A stretch of DNA of 48,340 nucleotides from Caldilineaceae bacterium (GCA_022842065.1 JALHQH010000047.1:1-48340); one strand, 5' to 3'. Counted from the first letter of the stretch, positions 36,382-44,232 are shown. Notes: a model not told the origin generated them from the letters alone. A program made the numbers and translations.

Positions 36382-36410
36382 AAGATATCACGCTTACTTT
36401 GCCTTGTCAA
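36382..36410 (-). promoter_or_regulatory. Promoter for the leader and aroH operon
   Basis: On the minus strand a perfect -35 box TTGACA (36405-36410) is followed 17 bp later by TATCTT (36382-36387), matching four of six -10 positions. Predicted transcription start is near 36375, just before the leader ATG. Confidence 0.75.
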
Positions 36411-36642
36411 GCCTGTTCTGCCATGTTTTTACAAATTCACCGTCAACTTGTGCGCGACAAGCAGCTGATCACTTGGGCTGTTTTGTTTTCCTGCCGTATC
36501 GGGTCACAAAATATGATACCCATGGTCAGTCATTTACGGTAATTACTTTGCCATTTATGCTTTACCGGAAGATTGCACATCACAACTGAGTTCGCTTTTT
36601 TGTGACGTTTGACTACGTTTAATTGTCTACCATTGCAGGGCT

Positions 36643-36965
36643 ATGGCGCGTTACATCAGCGAGTTATTCGGGAACCTCGCCGATGGCTCACTTTCGACCA
36701 CTGACCTCACCACGCTTGATCTCGTGAGTGGCTCGATCCAACTTTTTAACTACAACAACGTGGTCACCACCGCTGCCCTGATCACCATTGCCGGCAGTGC
36801 CTTGGGCTTACATCGACGCGATCACCGATGCCGTCACCGTCAATGCGCGCCCTGAGGTTGTTGATCTTTACGGGGGGCAGCATTGATGATGCCCTCTTCT
36901 TCCAGCGCGACCAGGTCATTACGCCGACACTCGACCTACAGCTGCGCTTGGTGCTCGCGCCATAA
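36643..36965 (+). pseudogene. Frameshifted remnant of an unrecognised protein gene
   Basis: A frame beginning MARYISELFGNLADG reads well through LDLVSGSIQLFNYNNVVTTAALITIAGSA. It then loses sense. The neighbouring frame continues as YIDAITDAVTVNARPEVVDLYGG, and after a run of Gs (about 36871) a third frame gives SIDDALFFQRDQVITP and LQLRLVLAP before a stop. Two single-base shifts therefore break what looks like one about 107-residue coding region, perhaps the end of a larger secreted protein. Sequencing error in homopolymers could mimic the second shift. The flanks at 36411-36642 and 36966-37158 show no other gene. Confidence 0.55.
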
Positions 36966-37158
36966 CTCAAAGTCGTGTGATCCAAAATCAAGCTTCATCC
37001 GTCAGCTTTAATAATTGTTTCTCATTCATTTGTCGTAGCATGAATGCGACAACAGTCCATAGCTTCGGCACCTAACGGCAACTATAATTTTTGGGCTTAG
37101 AAACATTTGCTAGATTGCACTAGACATTTTGAGGGCACATGCACAAAGGTGAAATCCC

Positions 37159-37596
37159 ATGAAAGAGCAGGATTCGGTCTACCGTACGTTACTAGCCTCT
37201 TATCTGCTCACCAAATCCACCACTGCTACCCCCGCTTCTGCCAAAAAACTACTGATTGTTGAGCGTGATGCAACCCTGCGCATCTTGCTTCGCCATGCCT
37301 TCAAACCGGATGGCTATAATGTCTTCGAAGCTGCGACCGGCCAAATGGCGCTTCACCTCTTTCTCGAAGTAGAACCCCAAGTTGTGCTGATGGATGCTGA
37401 ATTAATTGACACGGATGGGATCACCCTGCTTTGCAAACTCCGCCAGATCAATCCGCAGGCGCGCGTCTTAATGACCGGCAACTTTCGCAATACCAATTGG
37501 GCAGAAGCGGCCTTGATCCATGGCGCGATCTGTTATATTTCCAAACCCTTTACCGTGAGAACCATTCGTCAGTCAATCGCGCAACAGATGGCGTAA
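37159..37596 (+). CDS. Stand-alone response-regulator receiver protein
   Basis: A 145-residue CheY-like receiver with a 28-residue N-terminal extension and no output domain. LLIVERDATLR supplies part of the acidic pocket, with Glu where Asp is usual. The phospho-acceptor Asp lies in VVLMDAEL, the switch Thr in LMTGNF and the Lys in YISKPF. It probably acts by protein contact. No histidine kinase is nearby. AAAGGTG precedes the ATG. It converges on the TauE/SafE gene with a 7-bp gap. Confidence 0.85.
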   Translation: MKEQDSVYRTLLASYLLTKSTTATPASAKKLLIVERDATLRILLRHAFKPDGYNVFEAATGQMALHLFLEVEPQVVLMDAELIDTDGITLLCKLRQINPQARVLMTGNFRNTNWAEAALIHGAICYISKPFTVRTIRQSIAQQMA

Positions 37597-37603
37597 AGCT
37601 TGC

Positions 37604-38404
37604 CTACCACCATGTCAGGAAGGTTACCAAATTCCAACCTGTAAGCAGTTGAAGCCCGGTCAACAAAAGAAATGTATAGACAAGGCGGGTAAACCACTTA
37701 TCGGTAAAGCGCCGATTTAAGAAGACACCCAACCACACCCCCGCATAGGCCAGGGGCGCTAATAAGAGGACGGTAGACAGATTACCGACCCGTAGCAAGC
37801 CCAAATAGTAGTAAGGGACGAGCTTAATCAGGTTGATCGCCGCAAAGAGTAAGGCGGCGGTCCCCACATAGATATCGCGTGGCAATCGCTGTGGTACCAA
37901 ATAGATCGTCACCGGTGGCCCACCGGCATGGGCAATGGTGGAGGTAAAACCGCCCAATGCACCCATGACCCAGCCCACCCAGCGCGCTGGACGTTGTTCA
38001 TTCAGTGCCCCCAAAATGAGTGACCGCCCCACCTGTAGCACGACAAAAAGCACCGCCAAGGCCCCAATCCCCATTTTAAGCGCCTGCTCGTTATGGCTCA
38101 ATGTCTCAAAAAAATAGGCACCGATGGCAATGCCAAAGAGCGAACCGACCAGCAAAATGAGCAGATGCCGGCGGTCAAAACGGTTGCGATAGTAGGGGAC
38201 GGTGAACAGATCCATGATGATGAGCAGGGGCAGCAGCAGCGCCGCGGCATCAGCGACCCCGATGGTGAGCGCAAGTAGCGGGGTTGCCAGCGCACCAATA
38301 CCACTCCCAAAGCCGGATTTTCCCAACCCCGTGAGTAACATGACAAATACCGCCGTTACCCAAAATGCGGTTGGGTAGGCGGGCAATGCTAAAATGTGAG
38401 CCAT
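37604..38404 (-). CDS. TauE/SafE-family anion exporter
   Basis: A 266-residue membrane protein with about eight helices in two repeats. The first repeat has FWVTAVFVMLLTGLGKSGFGSG and the second GALGGFTSTIAHAGGPPVTIYL, the family hallmark. Members export sulfite, sulfoacetate or related organosulfonates. No sulfur-metabolism neighbours are present, so the substrate is open. The ATG lacks an obvious ribosome site. The 141-bp stretch upstream of KptA's end shows no gene. Confidence 0.88.
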   Translation of the reverse strand: MAHILALPAYPTAFWVTAVFVMLLTGLGKSGFGSGIGALATPLLALTIGVADAAALLLPLLIIMDLFTVPYYRNRFDRRHLLILLVGSLFGIAIGAYFFETLSHNEQALKMGIGALAVLFVVLQVGRSLILGALNEQRPARWVGWVMGALGGFTSTIAHAGGPPVTIYLVPQRLPRDIYVGTAALLFAAINLIKLVPYYYLGLLRVGNLSTVLLLAPLAYAGVWLGVFLNRRFTDKWFTRLVYTFLLLTGLQLLTGWNLVTFLTWW

Positions 38405-38545
38405 AAAATTCGCGATCTAGCCGTTGGTTAGGCCTATTTGGCCGACTGTAGCCGCTGCGTCAGTGCTTGTCGATCCGGCAAAGGCAGCGTCTGTAGTCGT
38501 TGTTGGAGGACAAAAATAGAAAAGGGGGTGAAATCTACATAAGTC

Positions 38546-39103
38546 TTATGGCGATTGTGGCTCTGGCACGCGCAGGTAGATTGGCGGCACCTGGTCGGTC
38601 AACCAGACCCCGTTGTCGGCGCGGTAAAAGGCGTAACCATCCGCGGCCATCTGCGCACTGTTGACTGTGAGTACCACCGGCTTGCCATGCCGCGCCCCCA
38701 CTTTGACCGCGGTCGCCTCATCGGCGGTGAGATGCACCTGTTGGCGGCTGCGCGGTTTGAGTCCTTCCTGCTGGATCGCGGTTAAAAAGCGGGTGGCCGT
38801 GCCGTGATAGAGGATCGCGGGTGGTGCTTGTGGCGTTAAGCCCAGTTCCACCGTAACCGAGTGCCCCTGATTCGCGCGGATGCGCATGCCATCATCACTA
38901 AAACGAAAGCGCTGTTTGTCATTCTGGGCAACCACCGCTGCTAACTGTGCCGGTGTGATCTGAAAGCCAGCTTGATTGGCCGCCGCCAGCAAGGTCGTCA
39001 CATCAACCCAACCGCCACTGTCCAGGGTCAGCCCAATCTGCCCTGGATCGTGACGCAGTACAAGGCTGAGAAATTTACTAAACCGGACTAGTGCTTTATC
39101 CAT
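38546..39103 (-). CDS. kptA: RNA 2'-phosphotransferase (Tpt1/KptA)
   Basis: A 185-residue enzyme that removes an internal 2'-phosphate from RNA using NAD, making ADP-ribose cyclic phosphate. It opens FSKFLSLVLRHDPGQIGLTLD, then carries QNDKQRF, LYHGTATRFL, GLKPRSRQQVHLT and a C-terminal GVWLTDQVPPIYL. The catalytic Arg-His-Arg-Arg set is consistent with RHDP, YHGT and RSR. I start at 39103, with AGGA upstream. Bacterial KptA has no settled target; no RtcB or RNA ligase is beside it. Confidence 0.92.
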   Translation of the reverse strand: MDKALVRFSKFLSLVLRHDPGQIGLTLDSGGWVDVTTLLAAANQAGFQITPAQLAAVVAQNDKQRFRFSDDGMRIRANQGHSVTVELGLTPQAPPAILYHGTATRFLTAIQQEGLKPRSRQQVHLTADEATAVKVGARHGKPVVLTVNSAQMAADGYAFYRADNGVWLTDQVPPIYLRVPEPQSP

Positions 39104-39143
39104 GGGGGCATTCCTATCGTTTAAATTTTGTCGGGATTGGTCG

Positions 39144-39896
39144 TTAAAGTCTAATTTCCTGCCGAATCCCGCGCAGATCCATCTCAAAGGCCAGATCGGC
39201 AATGGGCGGGTGACTGTAGAACCAACTGATGCCATGGGTCGCTGCAGGCCCAATCTTGCGCAAAATGCCATCTACTAGCAGTGGGCGGACGGGGTAAACC
39301 GTGTAAACGGTGACCGCCGTTACCGCGGCCCAGGTCATGCCGAGCCCGTAGAGGCGCTCTGCCATTACCCCCATGACCGTGGCCGCTTTTTCTTGCAGGG
39401 CATGGGCCGAACTTTCGCCTGGTCGCACGACCGCGGCGCTGGTGAGATTGGCCTGGTCATTCAGATCACCGGCCCCGGCGACAATAAAGGTGGCAGCCGG
39501 CGTCGTGCTAGGCACCGTGTAGGAGAAGGCATAGAGCGACGGCTCAGTGGGGGGGGCAAAGGCCGGGGCAATGTTGGTGCGCGCCACCGGGTTTTCGTCA
39601 CCGACCAGAATTTCCCACTTAGCCAGAATCGCCCGGTAATCGCGGTTGAAATCAATAAAACCGGTGAATGAGCGTGGGGCCGGCAGCCGTAACTCGACAG
39701 CACAGAGCGCCTGGCGCGGGCGGCCTCGTCCAGCTAGGTGTTGCTCGATTAGGGCGAACCCCTGTTGATAGGGGAGGGGCTGGTGCAGCGTCACGCGCAC
39801 AACCTCATAACCCGGCATTGCCACTACGCCGGCAGAATAGGGGGCAATCCCCGTGTAAAAACGATAGTTGCCGATTGGATGATCGAGCAGTTGCAT
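39144..39896 (-). CDS. Rid (YjgF/YER057c)-like protein
   Basis: A 250-residue protein with a C-terminal segment similar to Rid/YjgF trimers: FIVAGAGDLND, RPGESSAHALQEKAATVMGVM and WAAVTAVTVYTV. The first half (YRFYTGIAPYSAGVV, LPAPRSFTGFIDFNRDYRAIL) may be a second, diverged copy. Rid proteins hydrolyse reactive enamine/imine intermediates, but the conserved Arg of RidA is not obvious here. I start at 39896. In-frame codons upstream read ITNHPITNQPITNH, which is translated heptamer repeat rather than protein. Confidence 0.6.
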   Translation of the reverse strand: MQLLDHPIGNYRFYTGIAPYSAGVVAMPGYEVVRVTLHQPLPYQQGFALIEQHLAGRGRPRQALCAVELRLPAPRSFTGFIDFNRDYRAILAKWEILVGDENPVARTNIAPAFAPPTEPSLYAFSYTVPSTTPAATFIVAGAGDLNDQANLTSAAVVRPGESSAHALQEKAATVMGVMAERLYGLGMTWAAVTAVTVYTVYPVRPLLVDGILRKIGPAATHGISWFYSHPPIADLAFEMDLRGIRQEIRL

Positions 39897-39911
39897 AGGT
39901 GTCCTTGTCAG

Positions 39912-39991
39912 GTGATTGGTGATTGGTTGATTAGTGATTGGATGATTGGTTATTTGGTAAATGGTGAATAACCAATCACCCACTCACTAAC
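39912..39991. repeat. Heptamer array, GTGATTG family, two facing arms
   Basis: GTGATTG, GTGATTG, GTTGATTA, GTGATTG, GATGATTG, GTTATTTG, GTAAATG and GTGAATA run from 39912. They are followed by the inverted ACCAATCACC and CACTCAC, ending at the cutC stop. The same family occurs at 32039-32070 and about 32235-32292. Confidence 0.85.
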
Positions 39992-40744
39992 CTAAAGTTC
40001 GCCGGCAAGTTTGACCAGCGTCGCCACGCGCTCGGGATCGGTAGATAGATAGCCATATTCGGGCGGCCGGAGCGCGCCGCCCATGAAGACGTGGCTCTTG
40101 CGATAGGTCATCTGGCTTTCTACGGTGGTGCGGGCGGTCATGTGCACTTCTTTGACCCCTGTGCGGCTGATAAATTTTTGGATGTTACGTTCACGCAGCC
40201 CGCCGGGCATGATGATGATCCGATCACCAGCCTGCTGCACCAACTCTGCGATCAGCTCTAGCCCTTCTACGGCTGAGCTTTCTTGGCCAGTGGTTAACAC
40301 CCGGTCAATACCAAGCGCAATCAGATCTTCCAGCGCCTGCTGCGCATCGATGGTCATATCAAAGGCGCGATGGAAGGTCACACTACAGGGGCGAGCCAGC
40401 GCAACCAGTTCGGCGGTCCGCGCCTTGTCAATCGTCCCATCATGGTTGAGCAAGCCGATGACAATGCCATCCGCGCCCAATGTTTTGGCCTGGGTCACAT
40501 CATATTTCATCACTTCAAACTCAAGCGCAGAGTAGTGAAAATCCCCCCCACGGGGGCGGATGATCACATTAAGGTCAATGGAGAGTTCCTGGCGCGCCAG
40601 GGCAATCGTCCCCGCGCTGGGGGTCGTGCCCCCTTCAAGCAGGTTGTCACACAGCTCGACCCGCTGAGCACCGCCCTGTTGTGCCGCCAGCGCACTTTCG
40701 ACCGAATCGACACAAATTTCAAAGATAATGGGTTGTTTATTCAT
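39992..40744 (-). CDS. cutC: CutC family protein
   Basis: A 250-residue TIM-barrel protein of the CutC family: FEICVDSVESALAAQQGGAQRVELCDNLLEGGTTPS, NVIIRPRGGDFHYS, FHRAFDM, RVLTTGQ, IIMPGGLRERN and EVHMTAR. The family was named for copper homeostasis, but a direct copper role is doubtful in bacteria, and its biochemical role remains unclear. Length is normal. It stands between repeat-filled spacers, and no copper genes are nearby. Confidence 0.93.
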   Translation of the reverse strand: MNKQPIIFEICVDSVESALAAQQGGAQRVELCDNLLEGGTTPSAGTIALARQELSIDLNVIIRPRGGDFHYSALEFEVMKYDVTQAKTLGADGIVIGLLNHDGTIDKARTAELVALARPCSVTFHRAFDMTIDAQQALEDLIALGIDRVLTTGQESSAVEGLELIAELVQQAGDRIIIMPGGLRERNIQKFISRTGVKEVHMTARTTVESQMTYRKSHVFMGGALRPPEYGYLSTDPERVATLVKLAGEL

Positions 40745-40789
40745 TGGTTTGGGACTCGATATTTTGGTATTGGGATGGGGGGGATATTA

Positions 40790-40903
40790 GTAGAGCAGTA
40801 CATCGGTACATCAGTAAATCGGTAAATCGGTAAATCAGTAAATCAGTAAATCGGTAGAGCAGACTTGTTTACCGATGTACCGATGTACCGATTTACTGCC
40901 CTA
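40790..40903. repeat. Octamer array, GTAAATCG family: nine tandem units plus inverted arm
   Basis: Nine perfect 8-bp units run 40790-40861: GTAGAGCA, GTACATCG, GTACATCA, GTAAATCG twice, GTAAATCA twice, GTAAATCG, GTAGAGCA. The outer units are identical, giving the array its own boundaries. An inverted array (CGATGTAC twice, CGATTTAC, TGCCCTAC) follows at 40866-40903. It is the longest array in the window and sits between vapC and cutC. Confidence 0.93.
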
Positions 40904-40911
40904 CCTGCCCC

Positions 40912-41307
40912 CTACGACCGCACGACTTGGAGGTTGAGGTGTTGGGCGAAAGGTTCAAAATCACGGTCATCGTGGAGCAGTGGTAAACCGCGCTCAATGG
41001 CAAAGGTGGCAATCAAGCAGTCAATTGTTTTGCGAATCGTTACACCGTGTTTCCGTAGCTGCCGGTAATTAAGCGCACTTTTGATGGCAATGTCGCGTCC
41101 GCCCATGTCAAAGATCGGAAAGTGTAGCAGCGCGGCTTGCGCTTGGCGAAATTCCTGATCAGAACGGAAACCTTGCAAGACTTCGCAGAGAATAATATCA
41201 CCAAGTGCTAACTCTTGCTGACCTACTTTGCTATCCAGTAAGTTAGTGGCGGCTGTTGCTTTGCCGTTGAAGAAGTCAATCCAAACGGACGAATCAACCA
41301 GCCACAT
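40912..41307 (-). CDS. vapC: VapC-type PIN-domain ribonuclease toxin
   Basis: A 131-residue PIN-domain toxin, a metal-dependent RNase. The acidic residues are in LVDSSVWIDFF, LCEVLQGF, TIDCLIATFA and DDRDFEPF. I start at the ATG at 41307; a GTG at 41316 is the alternative. Its 5' end overlaps vapB, the usual coupling that keeps antitoxin ahead of toxin. The octamer array follows its stop. Confidence 0.92.
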   Translation of the reverse strand: MWLVDSSVWIDFFNGKATAATNLLDSKVGQQELALGDIILCEVLQGFRSDQEFRQAQAALLHFPIFDMGGRDIAIKSALNYRQLRKHGVTIRKTIDCLIATFAIERGLPLLHDDRDFEPFAQHLNLQVVRS

Positions 41308-41584
41308 TGGTGTCACTACTTTCTACTTGATGGATAGTTTCTAGGCTGATTCGTGCTTCATCCGTTATGCCATCATCCGTTGTGTAGGCAACCCGCCCTT
41401 CACGTAAACTGTTCAAGTCGCCTTGCCAATGGAGACGCCCGCGCAGCGATCGAATCTCGCCCTGCCGGCGCAATTGCACCAATGTGCGTAGTGCTTCCTC
41501 GATTACTGCCTTTTTTGTCTCTAGCCCGGTACAAGCCAACGCTTCGGTCATTAACCCGTCATCAATGACAATATTTGTGCGCAT
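41294..41584 (-). CDS. vapB: VapB-type antitoxin
   Basis: A 96-residue antitoxin. The first about 40 residues (MRTNIVIDDGLMTEALACTG, then KKAVIEEALRTLVQLRRQ) form a ribbon-helix-helix DNA-binding domain of the VapB type. The acidic C-terminal half would wrap the VapC toxin. I start at 41584, with CAGGAAA about 8 nt upstream. It overlaps vapC by 14 bp. It likely represses its own promoter through the paired operator just upstream. Confidence 0.9.
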   Translation of the reverse strand: MRTNIVIDDGLMTEALACTGLETKKAVIEEALRTLVQLRRQGEIRSLRGRLHWQGDLNSLREGRVAYTTDDGITDEARISLETIHQVESSDTNVAG

Positions 41585-41601
41585 AAAATTTCCTGGATAA
41601 A

Positions 41602-41677
41602 TATGTGTATAGCACGGTTGCGTCAAAATAGCCATGTGCTATACACATAAATTATCAGTTTTATACACATTTGTCAA
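41602..41677 (-). promoter_or_regulatory. vapBC promoter and palindromic operator
   Basis: A perfect 14-bp inverted repeat, TATGTGTATAGCAC (41602-41615/41636-41649), has a 20-nt spacer. A third half-site, TATACACAT, lies at 41662-41670. A TTGACA box (41672-41677) and a GATAAT box (41651-41656) are 15 bp apart on the minus strand. The half-sites overlap and follow the promoter, as expected for conditional autorepression by VapB-VapC. Confidence 0.8.
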
Positions 41678-41714
41678 TAGGCATTTTTGATGGTGAAGGT
41701 AGGTCGAACCGCAC

Positions 41715-42125
41715 TTATTCGTCTTCGGCAATGCCCCCGGCCGGCATCTGCACATCGGTCACATTGCCCTGAAAATCGATCACGATCCGGAAGCCAAGCA
41801 TGCCCATCCACTGGCGCGCCTCCTCCGGGATCGGTTGCCCAACATTTTTTTCAATGTTGTTGATCGACGATTCGACCGCCACCTTGGTAAAAATGTCATC
41901 TTTGCCCAGCATGTTGAGCATCTGTTCTACCGCCAGATCGCGGTGCTCATCGACCTGGCCGCGCATGTAACGTAATACCTGTACATCGACCAACTGCGCG
42001 TCAATGTGGCGGCGAAAATCATCATCCATCACCACATAACACGCATTTTCGCCAACCAATGCGACTTCGGCGGGATTGCCCGCTTCATCGACGACCAAGC
42101 CTGCAAACATTGCATTTCTTGCCAT
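41715..42125 (-). CDS. Uncharacterised conserved-looking small protein
   Basis: A 136-residue protein I do not recognise. Visible parts are a beta-rich start (MFAGLVVDEAGNPAEVALVGENACYVVMDD), a central helix-rich section (FRRHIDAQLVDVQVLRYMRGQVDEHRDLAVEQML) and a C-terminal strand pair (GFRIVIDFQGNVTDVQMP). It has no signal peptide, membrane helix or Cys cluster. GGAGAGAAG precedes the ATG. It follows the aminotransferase gene in the same direction and may be co-transcribed with it. Confidence 0.65.
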   Translation of the reverse strand: MARNAMFAGLVVDEAGNPAEVALVGENACYVVMDDDFRRHIDAQLVDVQVLRYMRGQVDEHRDLAVEQMLNMLGKDDIFTKVAVESSINNIEKNVGQPIPEEARQWMGMLGFRIVIDFQGNVTDVQMPAGGIAEDE

Positions 42126-42161
42126 AACTTCTCTCCATTGCGCACCTTTGCGCAGAACTGT

Positions 42162-43007
42162 TTACCGACAATAATTTTCCACATAGGTGTGAAAAAGTTC
42201 GATCAATTTCTGTGTATAAGGCCCCGGCTTGCCATCCCCAATCCGCAGTCCATCGACCTGGACGACCGGTAGAATCTCTTTGGTGGAGCTGGTAATAAAG
42301 AGCTCGTCCACTGTGCCATTAACAATGTCGGCATAGGTCAGTGGCCCTTCGACGATCTCAAAATCATCTTCCGCAATTTCCAGGACGACGGCGCGTGTGA
42401 TCCCCGCCAGCACTTCTGCTTTGGGCGTAATCAGTTGGCGACCTTTGAAGACAAAGAGATTGGCGCGGGTACCCTCGGTGATCAAGCCGTCTTTGGTGCG
42501 ATAGACGGCTTCCACCGCGCCCTGGGCTTTGGCCGCTTCGACCGCCATCACGGCACTCATGTAGTTGATACTCTTGACCGTGGGCATAATGCGGTCTATC
42601 TCGACAGTGGTAATCTTGACCCCTTCGGCCTGCGCCTGCGCAGCGCTCGACGTAATCGGCGTGATCATTACCAGCAGGCTAGGGTTACCTTGCGGCGTCA
42701 TAAAATCTGGGGACGGGCCGCCGGTGGCCACAATGCGAATGCCGGCGTCGGGGTAGGGATTACGGTCAAAGGTTTCTTGTACAATTGCTTCTAACTCTGC
42801 TGTACTCCACGGTAAGCACAGTTCAATCGCTTGAGCCGAGCGCTCCAGGCGCAAAATATGTTCGTGCAGCTTGAAGGGCTTGCCGCGGTAGGAACGGGTA
42901 TAGTCAAAGACCCCATAGCCACGCACGATGCTGAGATCATTCACCGGCAAAGTTGCCTGATCCGCGGGCACAAAGGCACCGTTCACATAGTAGATGGGTT
43001 GTGCCAT
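42162..43007 (-). CDS. PLP-dependent aminotransferase, class IV
   Basis: A 281-residue fold-type IV aminotransferase (branched-chain, D-alanine or aminodeoxychorismate-lyase group). It opens YYVNGAFVPADQATLPVNDLSIVRGYGVFDYTR. The PLP lysine is in MPTVKSINYM, and the cofactor-binding EGTRANLFVF and C-terminal FITSSTKEILPV follow. The substrate class cannot be fixed: RGYGVFDYTR and the TSSTKEI region fit D-amino-acid or branched-chain enzymes. AGGAGAAG precedes the ATG. It might serve the Phe/Tyr transamination missing from the aromatic locus, but that is speculation. Confidence 0.82.
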   Translation of the reverse strand: MAQPIYYVNGAFVPADQATLPVNDLSIVRGYGVFDYTRSYRGKPFKLHEHILRLERSAQAIELCLPWSTAELEAIVQETFDRNPYPDAGIRIVATGGPSPDFMTPQGNPSLLVMITPITSSAAQAQAEGVKITTVEIDRIMPTVKSINYMSAVMAVEAAKAQGAVEAVYRTKDGLITEGTRANLFVFKGRQLITPKAEVLAGITRAVVLEIAEDDFEIVEGPLTYADIVNGTVDELFITSSTKEILPVVQVDGLRIGDGKPGPYTQKLIELFHTYVENYCR

Positions 43008-43338
43008 GCAGCTTCTCCTGAAAGATAGTCGAGATTCTATTCTATAGTATACGTGTGACTGCCGGGACCAGTTGCTGAAACGCGCCTGTGCGTACCGCAG
43101 CTAGCCTTTGTATTTGGCTAACTTTACCACAAAGTGGAGCGGAGTTGGAATTGTTTGGTGATTTGTGGGCGGTTTACCCCCTATTGCTTGCCTAGCACTA
43201 AAATAATTGAGATTTGTTCTCAATTCTTGTGGTTCCACCGGCCACAGTGGTATACTGAAGAATGGTGAACTGTAAAAATCTGCATTTTGTAATGACCTGA
43301 ATGGCGTTACGCGTTAGCAACAGAAGTGAGAACAAACC
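43008..43338. promoter_or_regulatory. Divergent spacer with Fur-like box and promoter for the metal ABC operon
   Basis: AATTGAGA (43205-43212) and TCTCAATT (43218-43225) form a palindrome, TGAGA-n5-TCTCA, close to the Fur-type box TGAGAATnATTCTCA. TTGTGG (43227-43232) and TATACT (43251-43256) lie 18 bp apart just after it and could be the promoter. The rest of this 331-bp spacer shows nothing else I can support. Confidence 0.6.
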
Positions 43339-44232
43339 ATGTTACCTGGCATTATTCATCCTGCTGTTCATGCACAGCACCGGCCTAGCGTAGAATTACA
43401 AGCGGTACGCGTGCAATATGGCACCGTAACGGCCCTGGAAGATCTGACTTTTGCCCTGCAACAGGGGGATGATCTGGCGATTGTTGGGCCTAATGGGGCC
43501 GGCAAGAGCACCCTCTTTAGCGTGATTACCGGTATCATCGCCCCAACTGCGGGTAAGGTTAACATCTATGGCAGCGGTCCAGAGGGGCATATCTGTGTCG
43601 GCTATGTGCCACAACGCAGCCGCATTGATTGGCGCTTCCCGGTGACCGTAACCGATGTCGTCATGATGGGGCGGACGCGCAAAATTGGGCTCTTTCGGCG
43701 CGCACAACGGCAGGATCGCGTCCAAGTCCAAGCGGCGCTGGCCCAGGTTGGGATGAGCGCCCTGGCCGGTCGCCAGATCGGTGAACTCTCGGGGGGACAA
43801 CAGCAGCGGGTCTTCCTGGCCCGTGCCCTGGCGCAAGAAGCCGAATTGTTGCTGTTGGATGAACCGTTAACCGGTCTCGATCTGCCCAGCCAGGAGGCAA
43901 TTCTGGAGATCCTGCGCCAACTGCGCCGGCAGGGCATTACCATTATGGTGGCCACCCATGATCTCAACCAGGCCGCGGCCTATTTTTCTAAGGTAATGTT
44001 GCTCAACCGGCGGCTGATTGCCTTTGGCTCACCAGCCGAGGTCTTGACGGCAACCCGGTTGACCCAGGCTTACGGCGGGCAACTGCATGTGCTGCACACG
44101 GGGGCTGAGTCAATCATTCTGGCTGACAGTTGTTGTAGTGATGGCCATGCCCCATCGCCGGCATTTGTGCCGAACACCCCCGTGGCTGCTCGACCACGAC
44201 AAGCGACCCTAGAGGAGTACGCAACCCTATGA
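43339..44232 (+). CDS. Metal-ion ABC transporter ATPase (Zn/Mn/Fe type)
   Basis: A 297-residue ABC ATPase of the ZnuC/MntB/SitB group that powers uptake of a divalent metal. Walker A is GPNGAGKST, the Q-loop region is YVPQRSRIDWRFPVTV (typical of metal-type ATPases), the signature is LSGGQQQR, Walker B is LLLLDEPLTGLD, and the switch His lies in VATHDLN. The C-terminal about 40 residues (SCCSDGHAPSPAF) are extra and contain Cys and His. ATGA overlap couples it to the permease. No metal-binding lipoprotein gene is in the window. Confidence 0.92.
   Translation: MLPGIIHPAVHAQHRPSVELQAVRVQYGTVTALEDLTFALQQGDDLAIVGPNGAGKSTLFSVITGIIAPTAGKVNIYGSGPEGHICVGYVPQRSRIDWRFPVTVTDVVMMGRTRKIGLFRRAQRQDRVQVQAALAQVGMSALAGRQIGELSGGQQQRVFLARALAQEAELLLLDEPLTGLDLPSQEAILEILRQLRRQGITIMVATHDLNQAAAYFSKVMLLNRRLIAFGSPAEVLTATRLTQAYGGQLHVLHTGAESIILADSCCSDGHAPSPAFVPNTPVAARPRQATLEEYATL

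Noticed and set aside
36067..36410. T-box riboswitch before aroH
   Set aside because: I see no T-box consensus or specifier-loop layout, whereas an aromatic-rich leader frame with a matching antiterminator is present.
39897..39983. Upstream extension of the Rid-like gene
   Set aside because: ITNHPITNQPITNH is the GTGATTG repeat read in frame; the family-like start is MQLLDH.
40790..40861. CRISPR-like or direct-repeat array
   Set aside because: The repeat is only 8 bp with no spacers; it is a tandem octamer array.
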